NCBI GenBank assembly: GCA_016789865.1 | Contig: JAEUPC010000074.1 | Span: 1 to 33,911, forward strand | Direction of reading: 5' to 3' | Source of the DNA: Rubrivivax sp. | GTDB lineage: Bacteria; Pseudomonadota; Gammaproteobacteria; Burkholderiales; Burkholderiaceae_C | DNA: 33,911 nt | Shown: positions 24,245 through 31,385 of the stretch, piece after piece | Layout of the letters: each line of letters starts with the position of its first letter | Position numbering within the stretch: position 1 is the stretch's first letter | The notes under the pieces: generated by a model | What the model was told of the DNA's origin: nothing | The model's database searches: none | Seen by the model: the letters and a program-made list of their open reading frames with translations, nothing else | Translations under genes and position numbers: made by a program

Positions 24245-25591
24245 ATGACCGCCGCCGCCCCGCCCCCCGGCGCCGATGCGCCGCTGCAGCCAGCCGCTGC
24301 CGCTTGCCCGGCAGCCGGCGGTGTGGCCGCGCCGCGCGACCTGCTGGCCGAGCTGGCCGCCGGCTTGGCGGCCGGGGACGACCTGCGGCGGCTTCTCGAG
24401 CGGTTCCTCGAGCCGCTGATGCACATCGCCGGCGCCGCCGGCGGCGCGGTGCGCGTGCTCGGGCCGAGTGAACAGCGCATGCATCTGGCCGCTGGCGCGG
24501 GCCTGCCGCCCCAGGTGCTGGAGGCCGAGCGCGCGGTGGAGTCCAATTGCGGCGCGTGCGGCGCCGCGCTGGCCGGTGCGCAGCCGGTGTGGGCGCACGA
24601 CCTCGCGCCCTGCGCCGCGCGCAACCGCGGCAGCTACTTCGGTGAGGAGGGCTGGCGGCAGGTGCTGGCCGTGCCCCTGCAGCATCGCGGCCGGGTGCAC
24701 GGGCTGATCAACCTGTTCTTCAAGGAGAGCCCCCAACCCGGGGCCGACGTGCTGGCATTGTTGAAGACCGCCGGCGAGCTGCTCGGCCTGGCGCTGGACA
24801 ACGCCCGGCTGGCGCGCGAGAACCTGCACGCCAGTGCGCTGCAGGAGCGCCAGGCGCTGGCCGCCGACGTGCACGACGGCATCGGCCAGAGCCTGGCCTT
24901 CGTCAAGATGCGCCTGCTGTTGCTGCACGACGCCATGCGCGAAGGCCGCGGCGCCGACGCCGAGCGCTACTTTGCCGACGTGCGCGATGCGGTGGGGCAG
25001 GCCCACGCCGGCCTGCGCAGCATCCTCACCGAGTTCCGCACGCCACCCGATCCGCAGGGCCTGGCGCACGCGCTGGTCACCGGCGCCGAGAGCTTCCGCC
25101 GGTCGTGCCCGACGGCGCTGCAACTGCACGTCGACCTGCCCGAGGGGCTGCTGCGGCCCGAACAGGAGGTGCAGGTCGCGCTCGTCGCACGCGAGGCGCT
25201 GGCCAATGTCGCGCGCCATGCGGCGGCCCGGCATGCCTCGTTGCGCCTGGGCCTCGACGGGGGCGGCACCGAGGTGCAGTTGCAGGTGCAGGATGACGGC
25301 GCCGGCTTTGCTTGCGGCCAGGGGCCGGATGCCGCCGCGTCGGGCAGCGGCAGCCACTACGGGCTGGCCATCATGCAGGAACGGGCGCGTCGCCTGGGCG
25401 GCACGCTCGCCATCGAGACCCCGCCCGAAGGCGGCACGCTGCTGCGGCTGCGCTTCGCGGCGCCCGCGGCCGCGGCACGGGCTGGCCTGCAGGCCGGGGC
25501 GGGCCACGGCGAGCCGGCGGGCCGTCAGCCCATGATTGCCCCAACCCCACGCGCCGCCGCCCCGGCGGCGCCCGCCGTGCAGGTGCCCTGA
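24245..25591 (+). CDS. Soluble GAF-domain histidine kinase (NarX/NreB-like, HisKA_3)
   Basis: A 448-residue kinase without a membrane segment. An Ala/Pro-rich start is followed by a GAF domain (about 33-185) containing a cysteine set NCGACGAAL (Cys102, Cys105) and DLAPCAARN (Cys122), then the HisKA_3 dimerisation region with phospho-acceptor His210 in ALAADVHDGIGQSL. The HATPase domain shows VAREALANVARHAAA, VQDDGAGF and HYGLAIMQERA. NarX-family kinases with a cysteine-bearing GAF can sense oxygen, redox state or nitrogen oxides. Its TGA overlaps the next ATG by one base, so the response regulator is its partner. It lies between the apr and dsr blocks, so a role in their control is plausible but not shown. 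Confidence 0.9.
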   Translation: MTAAAPPPGADAPLQPAAAACPAAGGVAAPRDLLAELAAGLAAGDDLRRLLERFLEPLMHIAGAAGGAVRVLGPSEQRMHLAAGAGLPPQVLEAERAVESNCGACGAALAGAQPVWAHDLAPCAARNRGSYFGEEGWRQVLAVPLQHRGRVHGLINLFFKESPQPGADVLALLKTAGELLGLALDNARLARENLHASALQERQALAADVHDGIGQSLAFVKMRLLLLHDAMREGRGADAERYFADVRDAVGQAHAGLRSILTEFRTPPDPQGLAHALVTGAESFRRSCPTALQLHVDLPEGLLRPEQEVQVALVAREALANVARHAAARHASLRLGLDGGGTEVQLQVQDDGAGFACGQGPDAAASGSGSHYGLAIMQERARRLGGTLAIETPPEGGTLLRLRFAAPAAAARAGLQAGAGHGEPAGRQPMIAPTPRAAAPAAPAVQVP

Positions 25592-26256
25592 TGCCCGCCC
25601 CGCGCATCGTGCTCGTCGACGACCACGCGCTGTGCCGCAGCGGCCTGGCCGACCTGCTGCGCCAGCGCGGCGGCATGGAGGTGGTGGCCTCGCTCGGTGA
25701 ACTCTCGCAGGTCGCGCCCACGCTGCGCCAGCATCGCCCCGACCTGCTGGTGCTGGACCTGCGCATGCCCGGCACCGACGGCCTGACGCTGCTGCTGCGG
25801 CTGCGCGCCGAGGGCATCGACACGCCGGTGCTGATCCTCACGCTCAGCGACGACGAGCGCGACCTCGCCTCGGCGCTGCGCGCCGGCGTGCGCGGCTACC
25901 TGCTCAAGGACATGGAGCCCGAGGAGGTGCTGCAAGGCATCGCCAATGCCGCCCGCGGCGAGCTGGTGGTGGCGCCGGCGATGACGCTCAAGCTCGCGCA
26001 GCTTCTGCAGTCGGGCCCCAAGGCCGCCGACCGCCGCGACCTCATCGCCAGCCTCACCGAGCGCGAGCGCCAGATCCTCGACCACCTGGCCCGCGGCGAG
26101 AGCAACAAGGCCATCGCGCGCGCGCTGGACATCAGCCACGACACGGTGAAGCTGCATGTGCGCCACATCCTCGCCAAGCTCAACCTCAGCTCGCGCGTCG
26201 AGGCGGCCGTGCTGGCCGTGGAGTCGCGGCTGGCGGGGAATGCCGGCGGGCGCTGA
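25591..26256 (+). CDS. NarL/LuxR-family response regulator
   Basis: A 221-residue regulator. The receiver has acidic residues Asp10 and Asp11, phospho-acceptor Asp56 in LLVLDLRMPG and Lys106 in GYLLKDMEP. The C-terminal LuxR-type HTH reads LTERERQILDHLARGESNKAIA followed by ISHDTVKLHVRHIL. It is coupled to the kinase gene by a one-base overlap (TGATG). It ends 90 bases before the 3' end of cobA, which is convergent. The closest functional analogues control nitrate and oxygen responses, which would fit a facultative sulfur oxidiser. Confidence 0.93.
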   Translation: MPAPRIVLVDDHALCRSGLADLLRQRGGMEVVASLGELSQVAPTLRQHRPDLLVLDLRMPGTDGLTLLLRLRAEGIDTPVLILTLSDDERDLASALRAGVRGYLLKDMEPEEVLQGIANAARGELVVAPAMTLKLAQLLQSGPKAADRRDLIASLTERERQILDHLARGESNKAIARALDISHDTVKLHVRHILAKLNLSSRVEAAVLAVESRLAGNAGGR

Positions 26257-26314
26257 GTCGCGGTGATCCGCTTCAGGCCAACGTCAGGCTGCGTCAGGCC
26301 GGATTGATGGGCAT

Positions 26315-26340
26315 CGCGCGGTGCCGAGGGGCACCGCGCG
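26315..26340. terminator. Strong 11-bp hairpin between convergent operons
   Basis: A perfect inverted repeat (CGCGCGGTGCC, four-base loop, GGCACCGCGCG) lies in the 90-base gap between the NarL-like gene and cobA, both of which end here. It can serve as a bidirectional terminator. Neither strand has a T-run after it, so termination may be Rho-assisted. Confidence 0.6.
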
Positions 26341-26346
26341 CCGCGT

Positions 26347-27129
26347 TCAGCCGCCGGCCGCCCCGGGTGCGATGTACCAGTCCAGCTGCTCGCGCAGCCG
26401 CACCACCTCGCCGACGATCGTCAGGCACGGCGACGACAGGCGCGCACGTGCGGCCTCGTCGGCCAGTGTGGCCAGCGTCGCGCGCACCACGCGCTGCTCG
26501 GGCAGCGTGCCCTTGGAGACGACGGCGGCCGGCCAGTGGGCGGGCAGCCCATGCACCATCAGCTGCGCGGCGATCGTCGCCAGCCCCGACAGCCCCATGT
26601 AGATGACCACCGTCTGGCGCGGGCGCGCCAGACCGGCCCAATCGAGGTCGCTGGTGCCGTCCTGCAGGTGGCCGGTGACGAAGACCACGCCTTGCGCGTA
26701 TTCGCGGTGCGTCAGCGGGATGCCGGCGTAGGCCGCGACCCCATGCGCCGCGGTGATGCCGGGCACCACCTCGAACGGCACGCCGGCCTCGGCCAGCGCC
26801 AGCAGCTCTTCGCCGCCGCGGCCGAAGATGAACGGGTCGCCGCCCTTCAGCCGCACCACGCGCCGGCCGCTGCGGCCCAGCCGCACGAGCAGCCCGTTGA
26901 TGCCTTCCTGCGGCATGCTGTGGTTGGCGCGCTGCTTGCCGGCGTAGATGCGCTCGGCCGCCGGCGACACGAGCGCCATCACGCCAGGGCCGACCAGGTT
27001 GTCGAAGACCACCACCTCGGCCGCGCCGATGAGGCGCGCGGCGCGCACGGTCAGCAGCTCGGGGTCGCCCGGACCGGCGCCCACCAGCGCCACGTGGCCC
27101 AGGCCCGGCAAGGGGGTCGGCGCGCTCAA
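26347..27129 (-). CDS. cobA: Uroporphyrinogen-III C-methyltransferase (SUMT)
   Basis: A 260-residue single-domain methyltransferase with the SUMT motifs [53 protein letters not shown] and VVIYMGL. It converts uroporphyrinogen III to precorrin-2, the first committed step to sirohaem and cobalamin. There is no CysG-type dehydrogenase/chelatase part. Sirohaem is the cofactor of dissimilatory sulfite reductase, so its place at the end of the dsr operon is logical. The start is a TTG at 27129 that overlaps the previous stop (TTGA), with AAGGG upstream; no ATG or GTG fits as well. Confidence 0.93.
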   Translation of the reverse strand: MSAPTPLPGLGHVALVGAGPGDPELLTVRAARLIGAAEVVVFDNLVGPGVMALVSPAAERIYAGKQRANHSMPQEGINGLLVRLGRSGRRVVRLKGGDPFIFGRGGEELLALAEAGVPFEVVPGITAAHGVAAYAGIPLTHREYAQGVVFVTGHLQDGTSDLDWAGLARPRQTVVIYMGLSGLATIAAQLMVHGLPAHWPAAVVSKGTLPEQRVVRATLATLADEAARARLSSPCLTIVGEVVRLREQLDWYIAPGAAGG

Positions 27130-27473
27130 TGTTCGCCCTTCGTGCGCAGCAGTCCCGCCAGCCGGTTGCCCTGCTTCTGCGGGCCGCCGACCGGGAACAT
27201 CTCGTGCAGCGCATGGTTGTTGCCGCGCTCTTGACCCCAGCGATCGGTGAAGTGCCGGATCATCACGCGCACCTGCGGCTGCACGCCATGCTCGTCGTAG
27301 TACGCGCGCAGAAAGCGGATCACCTCCCAGTGCGCCGGCGTAAGCACGAGACCTTCCTCGCGCGCCAGCGCGTGCGCGAAGTCTTCGCTCCAGTCGCCGC
27401 GGTCCAGCAGGTAGCCCTCGGCGTCGGTGGGCACCGCACGCGAACCGGCAAGCACGATGCGGGGCGGCACCAC
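27126..27473 (-). CDS. DsrC-family protein lacking both redox cysteines (RspA-like)
   Basis: A 115-residue protein with the DsrC/TusE fold: the family segment [39 protein letters not shown] and the C-terminal [13 protein letters not shown]. In DsrC the flexible C-terminal arm carries two cysteines 11 residues apart; here the two positions are Asn103 and Glu114, and the protein ends TKGEH. It therefore cannot form the DsrC trisulfide. Cysteine-free members of the family have been named RspA and suggested to be regulatory. The start GTG at 27473 (GCAGG upstream) follows dsrN by 16 bases, and its stop overlaps cobA. The true DsrC is expected off the right edge in dsrABEFHC. Confidence 0.85.
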   Translation of the reverse strand: MVPPRIVLAGSRAVPTDAEGYLLDRGDWSEDFAHALAREEGLVLTPAHWEVIRFLRAYYDEHGVQPQVRVMIRHFTDRWGQERGNNHALHEMFPVGGPQKQGNRLAGLLRTKGEH

Positions 27474-27489
27474 GTGCGGCCTGCGGCGC

Positions 27490-28998
27490 TCAGGCGGGGC
27501 AGCACGCCAGGTCCGCTGGCGTGGTGGGGGTGAAAGGTTGTGCGCCGGCCGCAGCGCGGCACCGGCGCACGAACTCGACGAAGCGTTGCGGCCAGTTCGA
27601 CCCCGCGCCGCCACGCAGGTGGCTGTACGAGGCGAGCAGGTTGTGCATGCAAAGGCCGTCGTGCCGCCCGTCGATGCCATGGCCCCGCGTGACGCGATAG
27701 GCGAACGACACCGCGGCGGCATCGAGATTGTCCAGGCTGGAGTGATGGAACTCGTGGCCGCGCAGGCGGCGGGCCGCGTCATGGGCCTGCTGGGCAATCG
27801 CGCCGGCGGCCGGCCAGGGCATCGCGGCCGTTTCTTCCAGCTCGACGTAGCCGCGGCCCACCGGCCGCTCGTGCATCACCGCGTCGGCCGGGATCACACC
27901 CACCATCTCGGCACGCCGCCCGCGCCAGGTGACGCTGCGCGCCAGCAGCATCAGCCCGCCGCACTCGGCGTACGTGGGCAGCCCGGCGCGCACTGCTTCG
28001 CGCAATGCCGCGCGCAGCGGCGCGTTGGCTTGCAGCGCGTCGAGCGAGGTCTCGGGGAAGCCGCCGCCGATGACCAGGCCATCAAGCGCGGCAGGCAGCG
28101 CGGCGTCGTGCAGCGTGTCGAAGAAGACCAGTTCGGCACCCGCTGCGCGCAATGCCTCCAGATCGTCGGGGTAGTAGAAGCCGAAGGCGCGGTCGCGCGC
28201 GATGCCGATGCGTACCGGCGCGAACGAGGGGCTCTTGGCGCCATCCGGTGCGGACGAGGGCGCCAGGGCGCCGGCCAGCGCCGGCGCGGACGCAGCGACC
28301 TCGCGCAGCCTTGCCAGATCGACCTGGGCCGCGACGATGCGACCGCACTGCTCGACCCAGGCCCGCGCCCCTTCCCGCTCGGCGCAGGTCGGCAGGCCGA
28401 GGTGCCGCTCGGTCATTGCCAGCTGCGCATCCTCGGCCACGGCGCCGAGCACCGGCACGTCGGTGTAGTGCTCGATCACCGCGCGCAGCTTGGCCTCGTG
28501 GCGGGCACCGCCGACGCGGTTGAGCACCACGCCGGCGATGCGGACATTGCGATCGAAGGCCTGGTAGCCCAGCACCAGCGGCGCCACGCCGCGCGTCATG
28601 CCGCGTGCGTCGAGCACCAGCACCACCGGCAGTCCGAGCATCGTGGCCAGCGCCGCGTTGCTGTTGCTGCCGTCCAGCGCCAGGCCGTCGTACAGACCCT
28701 TGTTGCCTTCCACCAGCGCGAGGTCGGCGCCGGCCCCGGACGCGGCGACGCGCGCGATGATGGCTTCGGCCGTGCTCAGGTGCGGGTCGAGGTTGAAGCA
28801 GGGTCGGCCACCGGCGTCACCCCTGCCGCCGCGCTCACTGGCCAGCGCGAGCCACATCGGGTCGATGTAGTCGGGCCCCTTCTTGAACGGCTGCACCGCC
28901 AGACCCTCGGCGGCCCAGGCGGCGGCCAGGCCAAGCGCCACGGTCGTCTTGCCCGACGACTTGTGCGCGGCCGAGATCATGAGGCGCGGCAGATGCAT
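27490..28998 (-). CDS. dsrN: DsrN, CobB/CbiA-type sirohaem amidase
   Basis: A 502-residue two-domain protein. The N-terminal ATP-binding domain has a P-loop SAAHKSSGKTT (about 9-19) and KKGPDYIDPMW; the C-terminal class I glutamine amidotransferase-like domain has a catalytic Cys346 in YAECGGLMLL and FHHSSLDN. The family amidates carboxylates of corrinoids; in dsr operons DsrN is proposed to make sirohaem amide for DsrAB. It starts 13 bases after dsrP. A cobyrinate a,c-diamide synthase in cobalamin synthesis is the alternative, but no other cob genes apart from cobA are present, and the dsr context favours DsrN. Confidence 0.92.
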   Translation of the reverse strand: MHLPRLMISAAHKSSGKTTVALGLAAAWAAEGLAVQPFKKGPDYIDPMWLALASERGGRGDAGGRPCFNLDPHLSTAEAIIARVAASGAGADLALVEGNKGLYDGLALDGSNSNAALATMLGLPVVLVLDARGMTRGVAPLVLGYQAFDRNVRIAGVVLNRVGGARHEAKLRAVIEHYTDVPVLGAVAEDAQLAMTERHLGLPTCAEREGARAWVEQCGRIVAAQVDLARLREVAASAPALAGALAPSSAPDGAKSPSFAPVRIGIARDRAFGFYYPDDLEALRAAGAELVFFDTLHDAALPAALDGLVIGGGFPETSLDALQANAPLRAALREAVRAGLPTYAECGGLMLLARSVTWRGRRAEMVGVIPADAVMHERPVGRGYVELEETAAMPWPAAGAIAQQAHDAARRLRGHEFHHSSLDNLDAAAVSFAYRVTRGHGIDGRHDGLCMHNLLASYSHLRGGAGSNWPQRFVEFVRRCRAAAGAQPFTPTTPADLACCPA

Positions 28999-29011
28999 GG
29001 TGGCCGCAGTC

Positions 29012-30220
29012 TCAGGAGGGCGGCGCCGCGGGCCCGGCGCCAGCAGGTTCGTCGCGCGGCAGGAAGTCGAGCACGCGCACGCCGACGATCGTCAGCACGA
29101 AGGCCGCCGCCACGCCGCCCAGGCCCAGCAGCAGTTCGGGCCAGCGCGGCACGTAGCGCGCGACCTGGCCGTCGCCGAAGTCGCTCGTCACCGCGTGGCC
29201 GGGGAAGATCTCGAGCGGGTAAGCCTGGCCGCCGATGATGAAGACGTACAGGAAGGCGAAGCCGCCCAGCACCACGAGGCCTGCGGCCACGCCCATGCCC
29301 ACCGGCCCCCGCACCGCCGGCCACAGCAGCAGCGCGAACGGTACCGCCGAGCCGAGCAGCACGAAGCCCACCCAGAACAGCAGCGCGAACTCGTCGCCGC
29401 CGCCGCGCCCGAGCAGGATGAAGGCCTCGAAGTCGGCCTGCCGCGCGTAGTAGAGGTTCGTGACGTGGAACACCGCCACCAGGTACAGCGACGCACCGAT
29501 GAAGACGGCCAGCAGCCGCGCGAGCCGCCGCTCCACGCCGGCCGGCAGCTCGACGCCGTTCCACGCGTACATCGCCGCCTGCACGATCATGAACACCGCC
29601 AGCCCCCAGCCGAAGCTCAGCACGATGAACAGCGGCGCCAGCAGCGCCGACTGGTAGGCCTGCCTCGCCACCAGGAAACCGAAGATCGAGCCCGTGCCGG
29701 TGGTGAGGATGAAACGCCAGACGAGCGCCGCGATGCCCACCGGCTTGGACCAGGCGTTGAACCGCCGCTCGAACATCGTCCACAGGTACACGGCGACGAT
29801 GGCCGCCATGCCGCTGTAGAGGATGACGTTCCACGCGAAGATCGACTTGAAGTTGTAGTGCGTGGCCGCCACGACGATGCGTTCGGGCCGCCCGAGGTCG
29901 AGCATCAGCACCATCAGGCCGCCGGCCAGCAGCGCCAGGCACAGCAGCCCGGCCAGCGGCGCGCGCAGCTTGTACACGCTCTCGCCGAACACCGAGCCGA
30001 TGCTGGCGACGTTGAGCACGCCGGAGGCGGCAACGATCATCAGGATGGCGAAGACATGCGGCAGCCCCCAGACGACCTGGTTGTCCATGCCGGTGACGAT
30101 GTGGCCCTGCACCTCCATCTGGTGCGCGGCGAAGAGGCCGGCGCCGAGCACGACGAGGCCGAACGCCAGCAGCCACCAGAAGTTGCGCGTCTCGTGCCGC
30201 TCGTCGATGAGGCTTTGCAT
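29012..30220 (-). CDS. dsrP: DsrP, NrfD/PsrC-type membrane subunit of the Dsr electron-transfer complex
   Basis: A 402-residue protein with about ten transmembrane segments and the NrfD-family features: NFWWLLAFGLVVLGAG near the start, the WGLPHVFAILMI helix and HYNFKSIFAWNVILYSG in the middle. It lies in the inner membrane and exchanges electrons between quinones and the periplasmic DsrJ/DsrO subunits in the DsrMKJOP complex. No haem or cluster motif is visible, as expected. It follows dsrO by 37 bases and precedes dsrN by 13. Confidence 0.95.
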   Translation of the reverse strand: MQSLIDERHETRNFWWLLAFGLVVLGAGLFAAHQMEVQGHIVTGMDNQVVWGLPHVFAILMIVAASGVLNVASIGSVFGESVYKLRAPLAGLLCLALLAGGLMVLMLDLGRPERIVVAATHYNFKSIFAWNVILYSGMAAIVAVYLWTMFERRFNAWSKPVGIAALVWRFILTTGTGSIFGFLVARQAYQSALLAPLFIVLSFGWGLAVFMIVQAAMYAWNGVELPAGVERRLARLLAVFIGASLYLVAVFHVTNLYYARQADFEAFILLGRGGGDEFALLFWVGFVLLGSAVPFALLLWPAVRGPVGMGVAAGLVVLGGFAFLYVFIIGGQAYPLEIFPGHAVTSDFGDGQVARYVPRWPELLLGLGGVAAAFVLTIVGVRVLDFLPRDEPAGAGPAAPPS

Positions 30221-30257
30221 GGTGAGAGCTGCTTGTGGTGGCCGCCGGCGGCGAACC

Positions 30258-30989
30258 TCAGAGGCCCTGGTAGCGCACGCCCGGGTCGAGCCCGAGGTCG
30301 GCGCGCAGCTGCCGGGTCTGCACCTCGCGCACGCGGCGCGCGATCTCGCTGGCCGGGTCGTTCAGGTCGCCGAAGACGATGGCGCCATGGCCGGCCTTCG
30401 TGCAGGCCTCGGCGCAGGCCGTCGTCTTGTCACCGCGGTCGATGCGGTGCACGCACAGCGTGCAGCTCTCGACGCAGCCTTTGCCGCGCGGCACGTCGGG
30501 CTTCTGGTCGTGCAGCGGCTCGTGCACGAAGCTGCGCGCCTTGTACGGGCAGGCCATCATGCAGTAGCGGCAGCCGATGCAGCTGTGGCGGTCGACGAGC
30601 ACGATGCCGTCGGCGCGCTTGAAGCTCGCGCCGGTGGGGCAGACATCGACGCAGGGCGGCTCGGCGCAGTGCTGGCACATCACCGGAACCGAGGCCTGGC
30701 GACCGGTCTTGACTTCCTTGATCTCGATCTTGCGGATCCAGCGCGCGTCGGTGGAATGTTTCGGCCGGCCGAGGCCGTTTTCGGTGTGGCAGGCGTCGAC
30801 GCAGTCGGTGCAGCCGCTGGCGCACTTGGTGGTGTCGATCAGCATGCCCCAGCGCACTTTCGGGTTCGCACCCGTCGACGGCTTGCCGCTGTCGGCCGCC
30901 CGCGCGACCTCGATGAGGCGGATGCCCGGCGCCAGCAGCACGCCGGCCAGGCCGGCGGCGGCCATGCCGAGCACCGCGCGGCGCGTCAC
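30258..30989 (-). CDS. dsrO: DsrO, periplasmic tetra-[4Fe-4S] ferredoxin-like subunit
   Basis: A 243-residue iron-sulfur protein. The N-terminus carries a twin-arginine signal (TRRAVLGMAAAGLAG), so it is exported folded. Several cysteine clusters follow: CASGCTDCVDAC, CQHCAEPPCVDVC, CIGCRYCMMAC and CVESCTLCVHR, as expected for four [4Fe-4S] clusters. It passes electrons between DsrJ haems and DsrP. The start is a GTG at 30989 that overlaps the dsrJ stop as GTGA; the longer frame from 31040 would put extra residues before the Tat motif and is rejected. Confidence 0.95.
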   Translation of the reverse strand: MTRRAVLGMAAAGLAGVLLAPGIRLIEVARAADSGKPSTGANPKVRWGMLIDTTKCASGCTDCVDACHTENGLGRPKHSTDARWIRKIEIKEVKTGRQASVPVMCQHCAEPPCVDVCPTGASFKRADGIVLVDRHSCIGCRYCMMACPYKARSFVHEPLHDQKPDVPRGKGCVESCTLCVHRIDRGDKTTACAEACTKAGHGAIVFGDLNDPASEIARRVREVQTRQLRADLGLDPGVRYQGL

Positions 30990-31381
30990 GGCTTGCCCCC
31001 GCCCGCCGGCACCGGCCGCGACGCGTGGCACTCGAAGCAATCGATCTTCACCGCCGCGTAGGTGTGGCAGCTGGTGCAGAAGTCGGTGGGCTGCGCCGCC
31101 ACGCTGCCGGTGCGCTGGCTGGCGTGGCAGTCGACACAGCCCTTCAGGCTGTGCCTGGCGCCGCGGATGCCGCCGTGCACGGTGGCGTCGCGCTGATGCT
31201 CGAGGTAGCGCATGTGGTTGCGCCGCATCGAAGGCGTGTCCTCGACGCAGCGCTCGCCCTTGGCGGCGCGCTCGATGGCGGGCGCCAGGCTCGATGTGCG
31301 GTTGCGGTCGGAGGACGATGCCGCGCCCGCCGCGACGAACAGCGCGGCGGCCACGATCAGCATTGCCCGGCGGTGGCGCAT
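30986..31381 (-). CDS. dsrJ: DsrJ, periplasmic trihaem cytochrome c
   Basis: A 131-residue protein with an N-terminal signal or anchor (AMLIVAAALFVAAGA) and three CxxCH sites at Cys82 (CVDCH), Cys102 (CTSCH) and Cys115 (CFECH). Cys45 in the segment ERCVEDTPSMRRNHM matches the conserved cysteine that gives one DsrJ haem its unusual His/Cys ligation in Allochromatium. It is thought to take part in periplasmic sulfur oxidation and electron input to the DsrMKJOP complex. The ATG at 31381 begins four bases after the dsrL stop; the upstream in-frame extension to 31477 would overlap dsrL and is rejected. Confidence 0.95.
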   Translation of the reverse strand: MRHRRAMLIVAAALFVAAGAASSSDRNRTSSLAPAIERAAKGERCVEDTPSMRRNHMRYLEHQRDATVHGGIRGARHSLKGCVDCHASQRTGSVAAQPTDFCTSCHTYAAVKIDCFECHASRPVPAGGGKP

Positions 31382-31385
31382 GGAC

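Noticed and set aside
27126-27473. Canonical DsrC or TusE
   Set aside because: Both C-terminal cysteines are missing, so it can do neither DsrC nor TusE sulfur chemistry.
27490-28998. Cobyrinate a,c-diamide synthase of a cobalamin operon
   Set aside because: Apart from cobA, which also serves sirohaem, no other cobalamin genes are present and the gene follows dsrP directly.
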